Numbered from the stretch's first letter, positions 18,192-28,955 are shown. The stretch: DNA of 40,578 nt from Gemmatimonadota bacterium (GCA_024641745.1 JAHECL010000010.1:1-40578); one strand, 5' to 3'. Numbers and translations: made by a program. The notes: generated by a model not told the origin, from the sequence alone.

Positions 18192-18940
18192 GGGGTCCTC
18201 ACCAGGGTCAGGTCGACGCGACTCCGTCTGGGCAGGCGCACGCCGGGGTTGGGTCGCTGGCTCAGCACCGCGCCGGGGCGGGAGCCGGGCCGGTCGTCGT
18301 ACCGCACGAAGCCCACCAGGAGGCCGATCGCTTCCAGTCGCTCGGCGGCCTGGTCGCGGGTCAGCCCCAGCAGGGCCGGCACCTGAATATCGGCGGGACC
18401 GCGGCTCACGACCAGCGTCACTGATTCGCCCGGTCGGCGGACGGTGCCGATGCCCGGTCGCGTGGCAAGCACGGTCCCGGGGGAGCTCAGGCCGGCGACG
18501 GAGTCGATGCTGCCGATTCGGAAGCCCGCCTCCCCGATCACCGCCGTTGCCAGGGCGGCGTCGAGATTCACCACATCCGGAACGACCGACCCCTCCGGAC
18601 CGGTGCTCACCGTCAATCGAATCACCGCCGAGCGCGGCAGATCCATCTCGGGGGGCGGGTCCTGCCAGGTGACGATTCCCCCCAGGGCGGTGGGGTGGTG
18701 GACTTCGGCTTCCCGCCGCACCCGGAACCCCGCCGCCTCGAGCGTGGCCTCCGCGGAGGAATACGGCTGTCCGAGCACGCTCGGCACCGTGACCGTCCCG
18801 TCCCCGCCGGGTACCGGGAAGAACACCACCGCCGCAATCAGGTACCCGAGCAGGGAGGCACCGGCCACGACGGCCAGTCCGACCAGGAACCGTCGGCTGA
18901 CGAACGGCGTGCCCTCCGGGGTGTGGCGGCGGACCCTCAT
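18188..18940 (-). CDS. PASTA-repeat membrane protein
   Basis: The protein has 250 residues. A short basic cytosolic start is followed by one membrane helix (about residues 18-42) and three PASTA domains (about 48-112, 113-180 and 181-248), each with the typical VPDVVNLDAALATAVIGEAGF pattern. PASTA domains bind muropeptides or beta-lactams and usually form the outside part of Ser/Thr kinases and PBPs, but no kinase or transpeptidase domain is attached here. It could be a murein-sensing or scaffold protein. The start overlaps the rsmB stop (ATGA) and the stop overlaps rpe. Confidence 0.87.
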   Translation of the reverse strand: MRVRRHTPEGTPFVSRRFLVGLAVVAGASLLGYLIAAVVFFPVPGGDGTVTVPSVLGQPYSSAEATLEAAGFRVRREAEVHHPTALGGIVTWQDPPPEMDLPRSAVIRLTVSTGPEGSVVPDVVNLDAALATAVIGEAGFRIGSIDSVAGLSSPGTVLATRPGIGTVRRPGESVTLVVSRGPADIQVPALLGLTRDQAAERLEAIGLLVGFVRYDDRPGSRPGAVLSQRPNPGVRLPRRSRVDLTLVRTP

Positions 18941-20244
18941 CGGCCCCGCCGCAGGCGCGCCGCGAAGGCGCCATCGGTCCCGTGTCGCTGCGGGAGGAGG
19001 GTCAGGTCGCCGTCAGCCGAGAGGCATTCGGGGGGCACCGTGCGCGAAGGCTCGCGCTGAAACTCGGGGTGCTCTGAGAGAAAACGCGCCACCTGCTCCT
19101 CATTCTCTTCGGGTTCCAGCGAACATGTGGCGTAAACTAACAGGCCACCGGGCCGGACCGCCGGGGCCACTCCCGCGAGGAGGATGGCCTGGGTCCGGGC
19201 CAGTTCGCGGAGCGCCTCGGGGGTGACGCGGAGCCGGGCGTCGGGGTGGCGGGCAAAGGTGCCGGTCCCGAGGCAGGGGGCGTCGAGCAGGACGCCGTCC
19301 ACCGGCCTGACCGGGGGACTTCCGGCGTCGGCCACGACGATGAATTCCCGTCCGCTGCCGGCGCGACGGAGGTTCTCACCGAGGCGCGTTCCGCGCCGGC
19401 GATTGCGCTCGGCGGCCACCAGCCGGCCGGCGCTCCGGCCGATGGCGATCGCCTTGCCGCCCGGCGCCGCACAGGCGTCGAGCACCGTGCCGTCGCGGGG
19501 GAAGTCGGCGAACCGGGCCACCAGCGCCTGCGCGGCGTCCTGCACGAAGAACGCCCCCTCGGCGTAGCCGGGCAGGTCGGCGGGCCGGGTCGTGTCCACC
19601 ACCAGGCCGGCGCCAAACGGCGCCGGCCTGTTCGTCACGCCGGCCGCGTCGAGTCGTTCCCGCAGGGCGGTCAGGTCCTCGCGGGCCGCCTGCAGGATGA
19701 GCGGGGGCCGTCCGTTGTTCCAGCGCAGCAGCGCTTCCGTCCCGTCCACGCCGAATCGTGCCACCCATCCCGCCACCAGCCATTCGGGATGTGTGTGGGC
19801 GCGCGCCAGGGTGGCCACGGGGTCCGCCGATTCGACCAGCGGGCCCGGCGGCACCTCGCGGGTGAGCCGGCGGAGCACGGCGTTCACGAATCCTGCCGGT
19901 TTCTGGCCCGCGATCTCCCGTGCGAGGTCGACGGAGGTGCTCACGGCGGCGTGCGCGGGGATGCGGTCGAGCTCAAGAAGCTGGTAGGCGCCGAGTCGGA
20001 GGAGGTCGCGGAGGGGAGGGGACACCGAATCCCAGCCGAGCCGGATCAGGCGGGCGAGCCGGTCATCCAGCGCGTCCTGGGTGCGGAGGACACCGCCCGC
20101 CAGTTCGTGCGCCAGCCGACGGTCGGCATCGGAGAGGCCGTCGATGGCGCCGGTCAGTGCGGCGTCGAAGGGACGGCCATCGCGGACGTCGCGGAGGATG
20201 GTGAGCGCGGCGCGCCGCGCCTCGACACCGACGGGCTGGTTCAG
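18937..20244 (-). CDS. rsmB: 16S rRNA (cytosine-967-C5)-methyltransferase RsmB
   Basis: RsmB methylates C967 of 16S rRNA. An N-terminal NusB-like domain is followed by a SAM-dependent domain with DACAAPGGK (SAM site), the catalytic cysteine in DAPCLGTG and the second cysteine in YATCSLEPEENE. The start is odd. The natural beginning of the NusB-like domain (LNQPVGVEARRAALTILRDV) has no ATG, GTG or TTG nearby, but a CTG at 20244 overlaps the thiG stop as CTGA and would give 435 residues, very close to E. coli RsmB. The only conventional start is GTG at 20352, 112 bases inside thiG, which would add an Arg/Pro-rich tail of 36 residues. I favour the CTG, with the start unproven. Confidence 0.9.
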   Translation of the reverse strand: MNQPVGVEARRAALTILRDVRDGRPFDAALTGAIDGLSDADRRLAHELAGGVLRTQDALDDRLARLIRLGWDSVSPPLRDLLRLGAYQLLELDRIPAHAAVSTSVDLAREIAGQKPAGFVNAVLRRLTREVPPGPLVESADPVATLARAHTHPEWLVAGWVARFGVDGTEALLRWNNGRPPLILQAAREDLTALRERLDAAGVTNRPAPFGAGLVVDTTRPADLPGYAEGAFFVQDAAQALVARFADFPRDGTVLDACAAPGGKAIAIGRSAGRLVAAERNRRRGTRLGENLRRAGSGREFIVVADAGSPPVRPVDGVLLDAPCLGTGTFARHPDARLRVTPEALRELARTQAILLAGVAPAVRPGGLLVYATCSLEPEENEEQVARFLSEHPEFQREPSRTVPPECLSADGDLTLLPQRHGTDGAFAARLRRGR

Positions 20245-21050
20245 CGCAGCATCCCGGTCGTGGGGCTGGAGGGGATGGCGGTCTCGCGGCGGGGCATCCG
20301 GCCGGCGCGCCAGGCGGCGCGGCCGGCTTCCACCGCGTGCCGCATCGCCCACGCCATGAGCACCGGATCCGCCGCCTCGGCGAGGGCGGTGTTCATGAGG
20401 ATGCCGTCGACGCCCTGTTCCATGGTGACGCAGGCGTCGCTCGCGGTGCCGACACCGGCGTCGACGATGACCGGGACGGAGAGCCGGCTCTTGATGGTGC
20501 GGATGGAGTAGGGGTTCAGGAGCCCGAGGCCGCTGCCGATCGGCGAGGCGAGCGGCATGACCGCGGCACAGCCCGCCTCCTCGAGGCGGAGGGCGGTGAT
20601 CAGGTCGTCATTGGTGTAGGCCAGGACCTTGAACCCTTCCTTCACCAGCGTGCGGGTGGCCACCAGCAGCCCGTCGGTATCGGGAAGGAGGGTCTCCTTG
20701 TCGCCGATCACCTCGAGCTTGATGAATTCGTTGAATCCCGCCTCGCGGGCCAGCCGGGCGTAGCGGACGGCCTCGTCGGCGGTGTAGCAGCCGGCCGTGT
20801 TGGCCAGGAGGAAGTACCGGTTGGCGGGGAGGTGGTAGAGGACCCCCTGTTCCCTGGTGCGATCGAGGTCCACCCGGCGCACCGCCACCGTCACGACGTC
20901 CGCTCCGGAGGCGTCGATGGCACGCACCATTTCGGCGTTGTCCTTGTACTTGCCGGTGCCAACGAGGAGGCGGGAGGTGAACGACTGCCCGCCGATGAGG
21001 AGGGGGGTGTCGGCGGTGTGCGCGGTGACGTCGGGAGCGGTGTTTGACAT
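20241..21050 (-). CDS. thiG: Thiazole synthase
   Basis: ThiG builds the thiazole phosphate ring of thiamin from deoxyxylulose 5-phosphate, dehydroglycine and the thiocarboxylate of ThiS. The protein has 269 residues. The Schiff-base lysine is in FIKLEVIGD (about residue 111). The phosphate-binding stretches MPLASPIGSGLGL, VIVDAGVGTASDA and MNTALAEAADPV are intact, as is the C-terminal RRETAIPSSPTTG. ThiS lies 25 bases upstream and a TenI-like gene precedes that, forming a small thiazole module inside the long operon. ThiF, ThiO/ThiH and ThiD are not in the window. Confidence 0.95.
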   Translation of the reverse strand: MSNTAPDVTAHTADTPLLIGGQSFTSRLLVGTGKYKDNAEMVRAIDASGADVVTVAVRRVDLDRTREQGVLYHLPANRYFLLANTAGCYTADEAVRYARLAREAGFNEFIKLEVIGDKETLLPDTDGLLVATRTLVKEGFKVLAYTNDDLITALRLEEAGCAAVMPLASPIGSGLGLLNPYSIRTIKSRLSVPVIVDAGVGTASDACVTMEQGVDGILMNTALAEAADPVLMAWAMRHAVEAGRAAWRAGRMPRRETAIPSSPTTGMLR

Positions 21051-21075
21051 GCGGGGAAAGATAATGGCGCGGCCG

Positions 21076-21279
21076 CTACCCGCCGCCCACGAAGTGCACC
21101 AGCTCGATCACATCTCCCTCGGCCACCGGCGTCTCGGCCAGCTGGGGGCGGCGGACAATCGCGCGGTTCTGCTCCACCACCACCGTCCGCGGGTCGAGGC
21201 CGAGGTGGTCCAGCAGGCCGGCCAGGGTGAGGGAGCCGGGGACCTGCCGGGGGTCACCGTTCAGCGCGATGGAAATCAT
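21076..21279 (-). CDS. thiS: Sulfur-carrier protein ThiS
   Basis: This ubiquitin-like sulfur carrier of 67 residues ends in the required Gly-Gly (HFVGGG), which becomes a thiocarboxylate that donates sulfur to ThiG. The start MISIALNGDPRQVPGSLTLAGLLDHLGL and the later GDVIELVHFVGGG are typical. ATG at 21279 overlaps the tenI stop (ATGA); ATG at 21285 (adding MP) is also possible. The track start at 21348 lies deep inside the upstream gene. There are three terminal glycines, so the mature end is GG at the extreme C-terminus. Confidence 0.92.
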   Translation of the reverse strand: MISIALNGDPRQVPGSLTLAGLLDHLGLDPRTVVVEQNRAIVRRPQLAETPVAEGDVIELVHFVGGG

Positions 21280-21905
21280 CGGCATTCGTCGCCACTCCAC
21301 GGTTCCAGCATCCCCATCCCCGCCGCGTACGGATCCTTCGCCTGCCACAGCGCCCTGATCGCCGCCACTCCCCAGGCGCCGGCGTCCTTCACCGACTGCG
21401 CCCGCTCGGGTGTGATGCCGCCGATGGCGATCACCGGGCGGCCCAGCGCGGCCGTCTCGGAGAGCACGGACAGGCCGAGCCCCGGGTGGCCGGGATGCGA
21501 AGGCGTCTCGAAGATCCAGCCGAGCAGCAGGTAGTCGGCGCCCTCCTCGATCGCGGCGCGTGCCTGGTCGACGCCGTGCACCGATCGGCCGATCCAGCCG
21601 GGGCCGAGGACCGTGCGTGCGTCCGCCACGGAGAGGTCGGCCGCGCCGAGTTGCACCCCCTGCGCACCCACCGCCCGGGCCAGGTCCGGTCGCCCATTGA
21701 TGATGACGGCCGCTTCCGCCGGGGACGCCAGCGACATGAACCGCTCGGCGCTCTTCGCGAGGAAGGCGCCAGTACGGTGTCTTCCCCGCACATGGAGCGC
21801 CGCCGCCGGGCCGATGGCGGCGATCGCCGCGGCGCCGATGCCGACGTCGGCGTCGGCCAGGACCGTGTCGTCGGTGATGGCGTGCAACCGCGGCAGCGGC
21901 CTCAC
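21276..21905 (-). CDS. tenI: TenI-like thiazole tautomerase (ThiE/TenI family)
   Basis: The 209-residue TIM-barrel protein belongs to the ThiE/TenI family, but its active-site pattern is that of TenI. It has GRSVH with His 110, as in the catalytic SVH of Bacillus TenI. It has NGR where ThiE has the metal-binding NDR. It also lacks the ThiE lysine after GxIFxT (here GWIFETPSHPG). TenI aromatises the thiazole tautomer made by ThiG, which fits its place right before thiS-thiG. Automatic annotation would probably call it thiamine-phosphate synthase. If the call is right, a separate ThiE must exist elsewhere. The start overlaps the fmt stop by four bases. Confidence 0.8.
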   Translation of the reverse strand: MRPLPRLHAITDDTVLADADVGIGAAAIAAIGPAAALHVRGRHRTGAFLAKSAERFMSLASPAEAAVIINGRPDLARAVGAQGVQLGAADLSVADARTVLGPGWIGRSVHGVDQARAAIEEGADYLLLGWIFETPSHPGHPGLGLSVLSETAALGRPVIAIGGITPERAQSVKDAGAWGVAAIRALWQAKDPYAAGMGMLEPWSGDECR

Positions 21906-22825
21906 GCCAGGCGGTCCCCGACGGAGAGCGGCCGTCCCCGCAGCCAGTCCGCCGCCGCCAGTCGCTTCCCTCCGGCTGCCTTGACCTCGGCCACCTGCAC
22001 CGCGCCGTCTCCGCAGGCCACGATCAGCGCCGGCGTGGCTTCCAGTACCACACCCGGTGCCCCTCGACCCTCGGTGAGCCGTGGCGTGAAGAGCTTCAGC
22101 TCACCGGCCGGGCCCTCGGACCACGCCCCCGGCCATGGATCGAAGGCGCGGAGGTGGAGCGCCACATCCACCGCCGACTTCTCCCATGGCACCCGGGCTG
22201 CGGGCCGGTCGATCTTGGGGGCGAAGGTCGCCTCCGCGGCCCGCTGCGGCTCCGCGGGCAGCTTGCCGCCTTCGAGCGCGTCCACCACTTCGAGCAGCGC
22301 TTCCGCCCCAAGTTCCGCCAGCCGCAACGTCAGGGATTCCGCCGTGTCCTCCGTCCCGATCGGCAGCTCCCGGCGCAGGTACACCGGCCCGCTGTCGAGT
22401 CCCGCCTCCATCTGCATGATGCTGACGCCCGTCGCCCGATCGCCGTGCAGGATCGCGGCCTGGATCGGCGCCGCGCCGCGCCACCGCGGCAGGAGCGACG
22501 CGTGCACGTTGATCATGCCCCGCGTCGGGATGGCCAGGATGTCGGGCTTGAGGAGGTGGCCGTAGGCGGCCACCACGCCGAGTTCGGCGTTGTGGTGCCG
22601 CAGCGTGGCGGCGAAGAGATCGCCGACGGGGCGTTCGGGCTGGAGGACCTCGAGACCGGCGGCGATCGCCGCGACCTTGACGGGGGGAGCCACGAGCTTC
22701 GAGCGGGAGCGGCCATGGGGACGGTCGGGCTGGGTCACCACGGCGACGACGTCGTGTCCGCCGCGGCGGAGGGTGTCGAGCGAGGGCACGGCGAAGTCCG
22801 GCGTGCCGAAGAAGACGATGCGCAT
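21902..22825 (-). CDS. fmt: Methionyl-tRNA formyltransferase
   Basis: Fmt formylates initiator Met-tRNA in the cytosol. The protein has 307 residues, the usual length. It starts MRIVFFGTPDFAVPSL. The catalytic residues are Asn 106 and His 108 in NVHASLLPRWRGAAPIQ and the Asp in MEAGLDSGPV; the C-terminal anticodon/acceptor-binding domain is intact. Its ATG shares one base with the def stop (TGATG), and its stop overlaps tenI. The def-fmt pairing is widespread and joins N-formylation to its removal. Confidence 0.95.
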   Translation of the reverse strand: MRIVFFGTPDFAVPSLDTLRRGGHDVVAVVTQPDRPHGRSRSKLVAPPVKVAAIAAGLEVLQPERPVGDLFAATLRHHNAELGVVAAYGHLLKPDILAIPTRGMINVHASLLPRWRGAAPIQAAILHGDRATGVSIMQMEAGLDSGPVYLRRELPIGTEDTAESLTLRLAELGAEALLEVVDALEGGKLPAEPQRAAEATFAPKIDRPAARVPWEKSAVDVALHLRAFDPWPGAWSEGPAGELKLFTPRLTEGRGAPGVVLEATPALIVACGDGAVQVAEVKAAGGKRLAAADWLRGRPLSVGDRLA

Positions 22826-23361
22826 CAGCCGGTCCGGCCGGAGGGCCGCGCGACCTCCCGCAGGAGGCTCTCGCCCTCCTTGTGCTCGCGGCGGTACTTC
22901 CGGACCAGCAGCCGACGCTTCAGCGGGCTCAGCCGGTCGAGGAAGAGGATGCCGTCGAGATGGTCGATCTCGTGCTGGATGGCGCGGGCCAGCAGGCCAT
23001 CGGCCTCGAGGCGATACGGCTTGCCGTCACGGCCGGTGGCTTCCAGGACGATGCGCTCGGGCCGGGTGACTTCGGCGTAGACGTCCGGGATCGAGAGGCA
23101 GCCCTCTTCCTCGCCGGCCTTGCCCGATGCCTCGGCGATGACCGGGTTGATCATGGCGATGCGTGCCCCTTCCGCATCCACCACGGCGATGCGGATGGCC
23201 TGCCCGATCTGGTTGGCCGCCAGCCCGACCCCCTCGGCGGCATCCATCGTCTCGTACATGCTGTCCACCAGCTGGCGCACCGCATCGGTGACCTCGACGA
23301 CCGGCGCCGAGGCCTCCCGGAGGACCGGGGAGCCGAGGAGATGGATGGGCAGGACGGACAT
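22825..23361 (-). CDS. def: Peptide deformylase
   Basis: Def removes the N-formyl group from nascent proteins. The protein has 178 residues. The three conserved motifs are present: GVGLAANQIG, EGCLSIP (metal Cys) and QHEIDHLDG (two metal His and catalytic Glu). ATG at 23361 shares a base with the yajC stop (TAATG). The 383-residue track ORF extends back through yajC into tgt and is not the real start. The C-terminal extension is short and basic (RRLLVRKYRREHKEGESL). Confidence 0.95.
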   Translation of the reverse strand: MSVLPIHLLGSPVLREASAPVVEVTDAVRQLVDSMYETMDAAEGVGLAANQIGQAIRIAVVDAEGARIAMINPVIAEASGKAGEEEGCLSIPDVYAEVTRPERIVLEATGRDGKPYRLEADGLLARAIQHEIDHLDGILFLDRLSPLKRRLLVRKYRREHKEGESLLREVARPSGRTG

Positions 23362-23680
23362 TACGCCCCTGGGGTCTGCGCGGCCTGGTCGCCGACCTGC
23401 ACGATGCGCGCGCGGTGGACCACGACGACGCTTTCGCCGCTTTCGATGGTCACCTCGTCGTCCTTGATCCCCTTGACCTTGCCCATCAGGCCGCCGGAGG
23501 TGATGACGGTGTCGTTCTTCTTGAGGGCCTCGAGCATGGCGGCGTGCTTCTTCCTCGCCTGGGACTGCGGCCGCAGGATGAGGAAGTAGAAGACGGCGCC
23601 GATCAGGCCGATCTGCAGCAGGAGGATCGACATGCCACCGGACTGGCCGCCAGCAGGGGCCATGAAGAGCATAGCGTGCA

Positions 23681-23681
<1 letters not shown>
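23361..23681 (-). CDS. yajC: Preprotein translocase subunit YajC
   Basis: YajC is a small SecDF-associated inner-membrane protein. The 106 residues contain one membrane helix (SILLLQIGLIGAVFYFLIL) followed at once by the diagnostic RPQSQARKKHAAMLEALKKNDTVITSGGLMGKV. ATG at 23681 shares a base with the tgt stop (TGATG), so I prefer it over the track start at 23717; internal Met residues offer slightly shorter forms. SecD and SecF, often found next to yajC, are not in the window. Confidence 0.93.
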
Positions 23682-25870
<2,189 letters not shown>

Positions 25871-25881
<11 letters not shown>

Positions 25882-26899
25882 AAATCGTGGCCTGCCCAGG
25901 CGGCGGCGTGATGCCGAAGCGGCGATAGGCGTTGGCGGTGGCGCAGCGTCCCCGCGGCGTCCGCTCGAGGAAGCCCTGCTGGATGAGGTACGGTTCGTAG
26001 ACCTCCTCCAGCGTCCCGCTGTCCTCGCCGACCGCCACCGCCAGCGTGTTCAGGCCGACGGGCCCGCCGTCGAACTTCTCGATCAGCGTCGTCAGGATGC
26101 GGGCGTCCATGTCGTCGAGCCCGAACTCGTCGACGTTGAGGCGGGCCAGGGCGTCGCGGGCCACCTGGCCGGTGATGGTCCCGTCGGCCCGCACCTGGGC
26201 GTAGTCCCGCACCCGCCGCAGCAGCCGGTTGGCCACCCGCGGGGTGCCGCGGCTCCGCCTGGCGATCTCGAGACCGCCCTCGGCGTCGGTGGGGACCTGC
26301 AGCAGGGACGCGGAGCGCATCACGATCCGCTCGAGGTCGTCCGGCGGGTAGAAGTTGAGCCGCTCGACCATGCCGAACCGGGCGCGCATCGGCGGAGTCA
26401 GGAGGCCGAACCGTGTCGTGGCGCCGACGAGCGTGAAGCGCTCCAGCGTCATCGGGATTGTCTGGGCGTTCGGGCCGTCGGCGATCCGCACGTCCACCCG
26501 GAAGTCCTCCATCGCCGAGTAGAGAAACTCCTCCAGCGCGGGGCGCATCCGGTGGATCTCGTCGATGAAGAGGATGTCGCCAGGGCCGAGCGTGGTGAGG
26601 AGCCCCACCAGGTCCCCGGCCTTCTCGAGCACCGGTCCCGACGAGGTGCGGAGCTGGACCCCCATCTCGCGGGCCATGAGCATCGCGAGGGTGGTCTTGC
26701 CGAGGCCGGGGGGGCCGAAGAAGAGGGTGTGGTCGAGCGCCTCGCCCCGGCCCCGCGCCGCATCCATCGCGATCTGGAGCGACGCCTTGACCTGCTCCTG
26801 CCCGACAAACTCATCGAGCCGCGAGGGACGGAGCGCCGCTTCGGCGCCGGTTTCCTCCGGGAGGGCGTCCGGGGTGGTGACTTCGAGCCGCTGGGCCAT
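25871..26899 (-). CDS. ruvB: Holliday junction branch-migration helicase RuvB
   Basis: RuvB is the AAA+ motor of the RuvAB branch-migration complex. The 342 residues include [19 protein letters not shown], Walker [10 protein letters not shown], Walker B FIDEIHRM, sensor [18 protein letters not shown], the arginine-finger region and the winged-helix C-terminus ([17 protein letters not shown]). ATG at 26899 was chosen because it precedes the conserved start; the track ORF runs back into the upstream zinc-ribbon gene. It lies 17 bases downstream of that small gene. Confidence 0.96.
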
Positions 26900-26916
26900 G
26901 GCGTCGGTGCGCGGGG

Positions 26917-27090
26917 CTAGCTGGCCCGTGCCAGCCAGCGGACGGTGGTCTCGCCCGGCACGAGGGCGTGCCTGGCGCGGCAGGTCACGCACCGGTCGGT
27001 GGCTTCATCGAGCGTGTACGGCACGAGCTTGCGGTTGGTGGATCCGCAGCGGGTGCATTCCCACTCCGCGGTCCGGGCAGTGACGGTCAT
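26917..27090 (-). CDS. Small zinc-ribbon protein between ruvA and ruvB (57 residues)
   Basis: This gene is absent from the ORF track because it is short. The 57 residues contain two CxxC pairs, CTRC and CVTC, about 23 residues apart, as in a single zinc ribbon. The end is hydrophobic and basic ([11 protein letters not shown]). The ATG overlaps the ruvA stop by four bases (ATGA), with GGAGG nearby (GGGAGGAAGCCC before the ATG), so it is very probably translated. The family is not recognised. Its place inside the ruvCAB set is unusual, and a link to nucleic-acid binding is only suggested by the fold and context. Confidence 0.75.
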   Translation of the reverse strand: MTVTARTAEWECTRCGSTNRKLVPYTLDEATDRCVTCRARHALVPGETTVRWLARAS

Positions 27091-27692
27091 CCTGGGCTTC
27101 CTCCCTTGCCGGCGGTCAGGCGCTGGAGCGCCCGCCGCACGATGAGTGACGTATCGCCGGTCTCGCCGGCCTGCAGGACCGCGCGCACCGCCTCTTCCGC
27201 GGCGGACGTCGGATACCCGAGGCCGGTGAGCGCGCTGACCGAGGCCTGGTCGGGGCGTGCCGCTGCCGGCTCGGCCGCCACCGGCAGGTCCGCAAACCGG
27301 TCCCGAAGCTCCAGGACCAGACGTTCGGCCTTCTTCTTCCCGATGCCGGTCACGCTGCCGAGCGCGGCCAGGTCGTTGGTGAGCACCGCGCGCACGGCGC
27401 GGTCGGGGCCCAGCGTCGAGAGGACCGCGAGCGCCAGCCGCGGACCCACGCCGCTGGCGGTCAGCAGCCGCCGAAAGACCACGCGCTCGCTGGCAGTGTC
27501 GAATCCCACCAGCAGCCAGGCCTCTTCCCGGACCACCAGCTCCGTGAAGAGATGGATGGTGCCGCCGGGCGCCGGCATCCGACCGAGCACGCCGAGGGGG
27601 ACCAGCACTTCGTAGAAGACGCCGCCGGTCGTCTCGATCGTCACGAGGTCGAGGTCGACGCTCGCCACCGCCCCCCGCACCGCGCCGATCAT
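27087..27692 (-). CDS. ruvA: Holliday junction DNA-binding protein RuvA
   Basis: RuvA binds four-way junctions and loads RuvB. The protein has 201 residues in three domains: an N-terminal OB fold (MIGAVRGAVASVDLDLVTIETTGG), two helix-hairpin-helix motifs (LLTASGVGPRLALAVLSTL and LGSVTGIGKKKAERLVLEL), and the C-terminal RuvB-binding domain (VSALTGLGYPTSAAEEAVRAV). ATG at 27692 overlaps the ruvC stop (ATGA), and its own stop overlaps the small zinc-ribbon gene. Confidence 0.95.
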   Translation of the reverse strand: MIGAVRGAVASVDLDLVTIETTGGVFYEVLVPLGVLGRMPAPGGTIHLFTELVVREEAWLLVGFDTASERVVFRRLLTASGVGPRLALAVLSTLGPDRAVRAVLTNDLAALGSVTGIGKKKAERLVLELRDRFADLPVAAEPAAARPDQASVSALTGLGYPTSAAEEAVRAVLQAGETGDTSLIVRRALQRLTAGKGGSPG

Positions 27693-28198
27693 GCGACCTG
27701 CCCCCGGCGCGCGCGCGCCGCCGTTCCCCCCGCGAGGAGGTGATGCGCCAGCGCGATGGCCACGCCGTCCGCGGCGTCGGCGGGGGCCGGCGGGGCGCTG
27801 AGGCGGAGCAGCTGGGCCACCATGTACCCGACCTGCTCCTTGGCCGCCGCTCCGCGGCCGACCACCGTCTTCTTCACGAGGGCAGGGGGATACTCGCCGA
27901 TCGGTATGCCCGCGTCCTCGACCGTCAGCAGGATGACGCCGCGCGCGTGTGACAGCACCACGGTGGTCCGCACGTTCTTGCCGTAGAACACATCCTCGAC
28001 GGCCACCGCGTCGGGGCGGTGGCGCTCCAGCAACTCGACCACCCCGTCCCGGATCGCCCGCAGCCGGACCGGCAGCGGGTCGCGCGCGGGCGTGCGGACC
28101 ACGCCGCACTCGACCAGCCGGACCCGGGATCCCGGGCCGGCGTCGATGACGCCGTAGCCGGTGACGGCGGTGCCGGGGTCGATGCCGAGGATGATCAC
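27689..28198 (-). CDS. ruvC: Holliday junction resolvase RuvC
   Basis: RuvC cuts Holliday junctions. The protein has 169 residues with the RNase H-like acidic residues in place: Asp 7 (LGIDPGTAVTGYG), Glu 68 (AVEDVFYGKN), and Asp 141 with Asp 144 (ADAADGVAIALAHH). The start ATG at 28198 is conserved. It lies 10 bases after yebC and overlaps ruvA. The yebC-ruvC-ruvA-ruvB order is common among bacteria. Confidence 0.96.
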   Translation of the reverse strand: MIILGIDPGTAVTGYGVIDAGPGSRVRLVECGVVRTPARDPLPVRLRAIRDGVVELLERHRPDAVAVEDVFYGKNVRTTVVLSHARGVILLTVEDAGIPIGEYPPALVKKTVVGRGAAAKEQVGYMVAQLLRLSAPPAPADAADGVAIALAHHLLAGGTAARARRGQVA

Positions 28199-28208
28199 GG
28201 GCGGGCGG

Positions 28209-28955
28209 TCAGCCGGCCGCCTCGGCCATCTCGGAGTCGATGTCGAAGTTGGAGAAGACCTTCGAGACGTCGTCCAGGTCTTCCAGCGCCTCGATGAGCT
28301 TGAGGAGCGACTCTGCGTCGGCCCCCTCGACCTTCACGGTGTTCTGCGGCACCATCGCGAGCTCCGACTCCTGGATGGCGACGCCCCGCGCGCGCAGCGC
28401 ATCCTGCACGGCGTGAAATGCGGCGGGCGAGGTGGAGAGGATGAACTGGTCGCCTTCCCGCGTGAAGTCTTCCGCACCGGCTTCGAGCGCCGCTTCGAGC
28501 GTCGCCTCTTCCGACAGGCCGGTGGCGTCGAGGTAGAGCTGGCCTTTCCGGGTGAACATCCAGGCGACCGAGTTGGTGGCGCCGAGGTTGCCGCCGTTCC
28601 GGCTCATGGCATGGCGGATGTCGGCCACCGTGCGGTGGGGGTTGTCGGTGGTGCCCTCGATGAAGAGCGCCGCGCCGCCCGGCCCGTATCCCTCGTAGGC
28701 CACCTCTTCGAGGTTTCCTCCCTCGAGCTCGCCGGTCCCCTTCTTGACGGCCCGGTCGATGTTTTCGGCCGGCATGTTGACGGCCTTGGCGGCGTCGATC
28801 GCGGTGCGCAGCCGCGGGTTGCCTCCCGGGTCGCCGCCGCCGAACTTGGCGGCGATGGTGATTTCCCGGATGACCTTGGTCCACGACGAGGCCCGGCGGG
28901 AGTCGGTGACCGCCTTTTTCCGCTTGATTTGCTTCCACTTGCTGTGACCAGCCAT
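28209..28955 (-). CDS. yebC: YebC/PmpR-family protein
   Basis: The protein has 248 residues and starts with the invariant MAGHSKWKQIKRKKAVTD. It contains the three-domain YebC fold (NPRLRTAIDAAKAVNMPAENIDRAVKKGTG, then YEGYGPGG, then NGGNLGATNSVAWMF). YebC proteins were long described as DNA-binding transcription factors, and some have more recently been linked to ribosome rescue at proline stretches; the role here is not shown. I chose ATG at 28955, preceded by GGAG at seven bases, over the track ATG at 28967. It is the first gene of the 19-gene minus operon. Confidence 0.93.
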   Translation of the reverse strand: MAGHSKWKQIKRKKAVTDSRRASSWTKVIREITIAAKFGGGDPGGNPRLRTAIDAAKAVNMPAENIDRAVKKGTGELEGGNLEEVAYEGYGPGGAALFIEGTTDNPHRTVADIRHAMSRNGGNLGATNSVAWMFTRKGQLYLDATGLSEEATLEAALEAGAEDFTREGDQFILSTSPAAFHAVQDALRARGVAIQESELAMVPQNTVKVEGADAESLLKLIEALEDLDDVSKVFSNFDIDSEMAEAAG

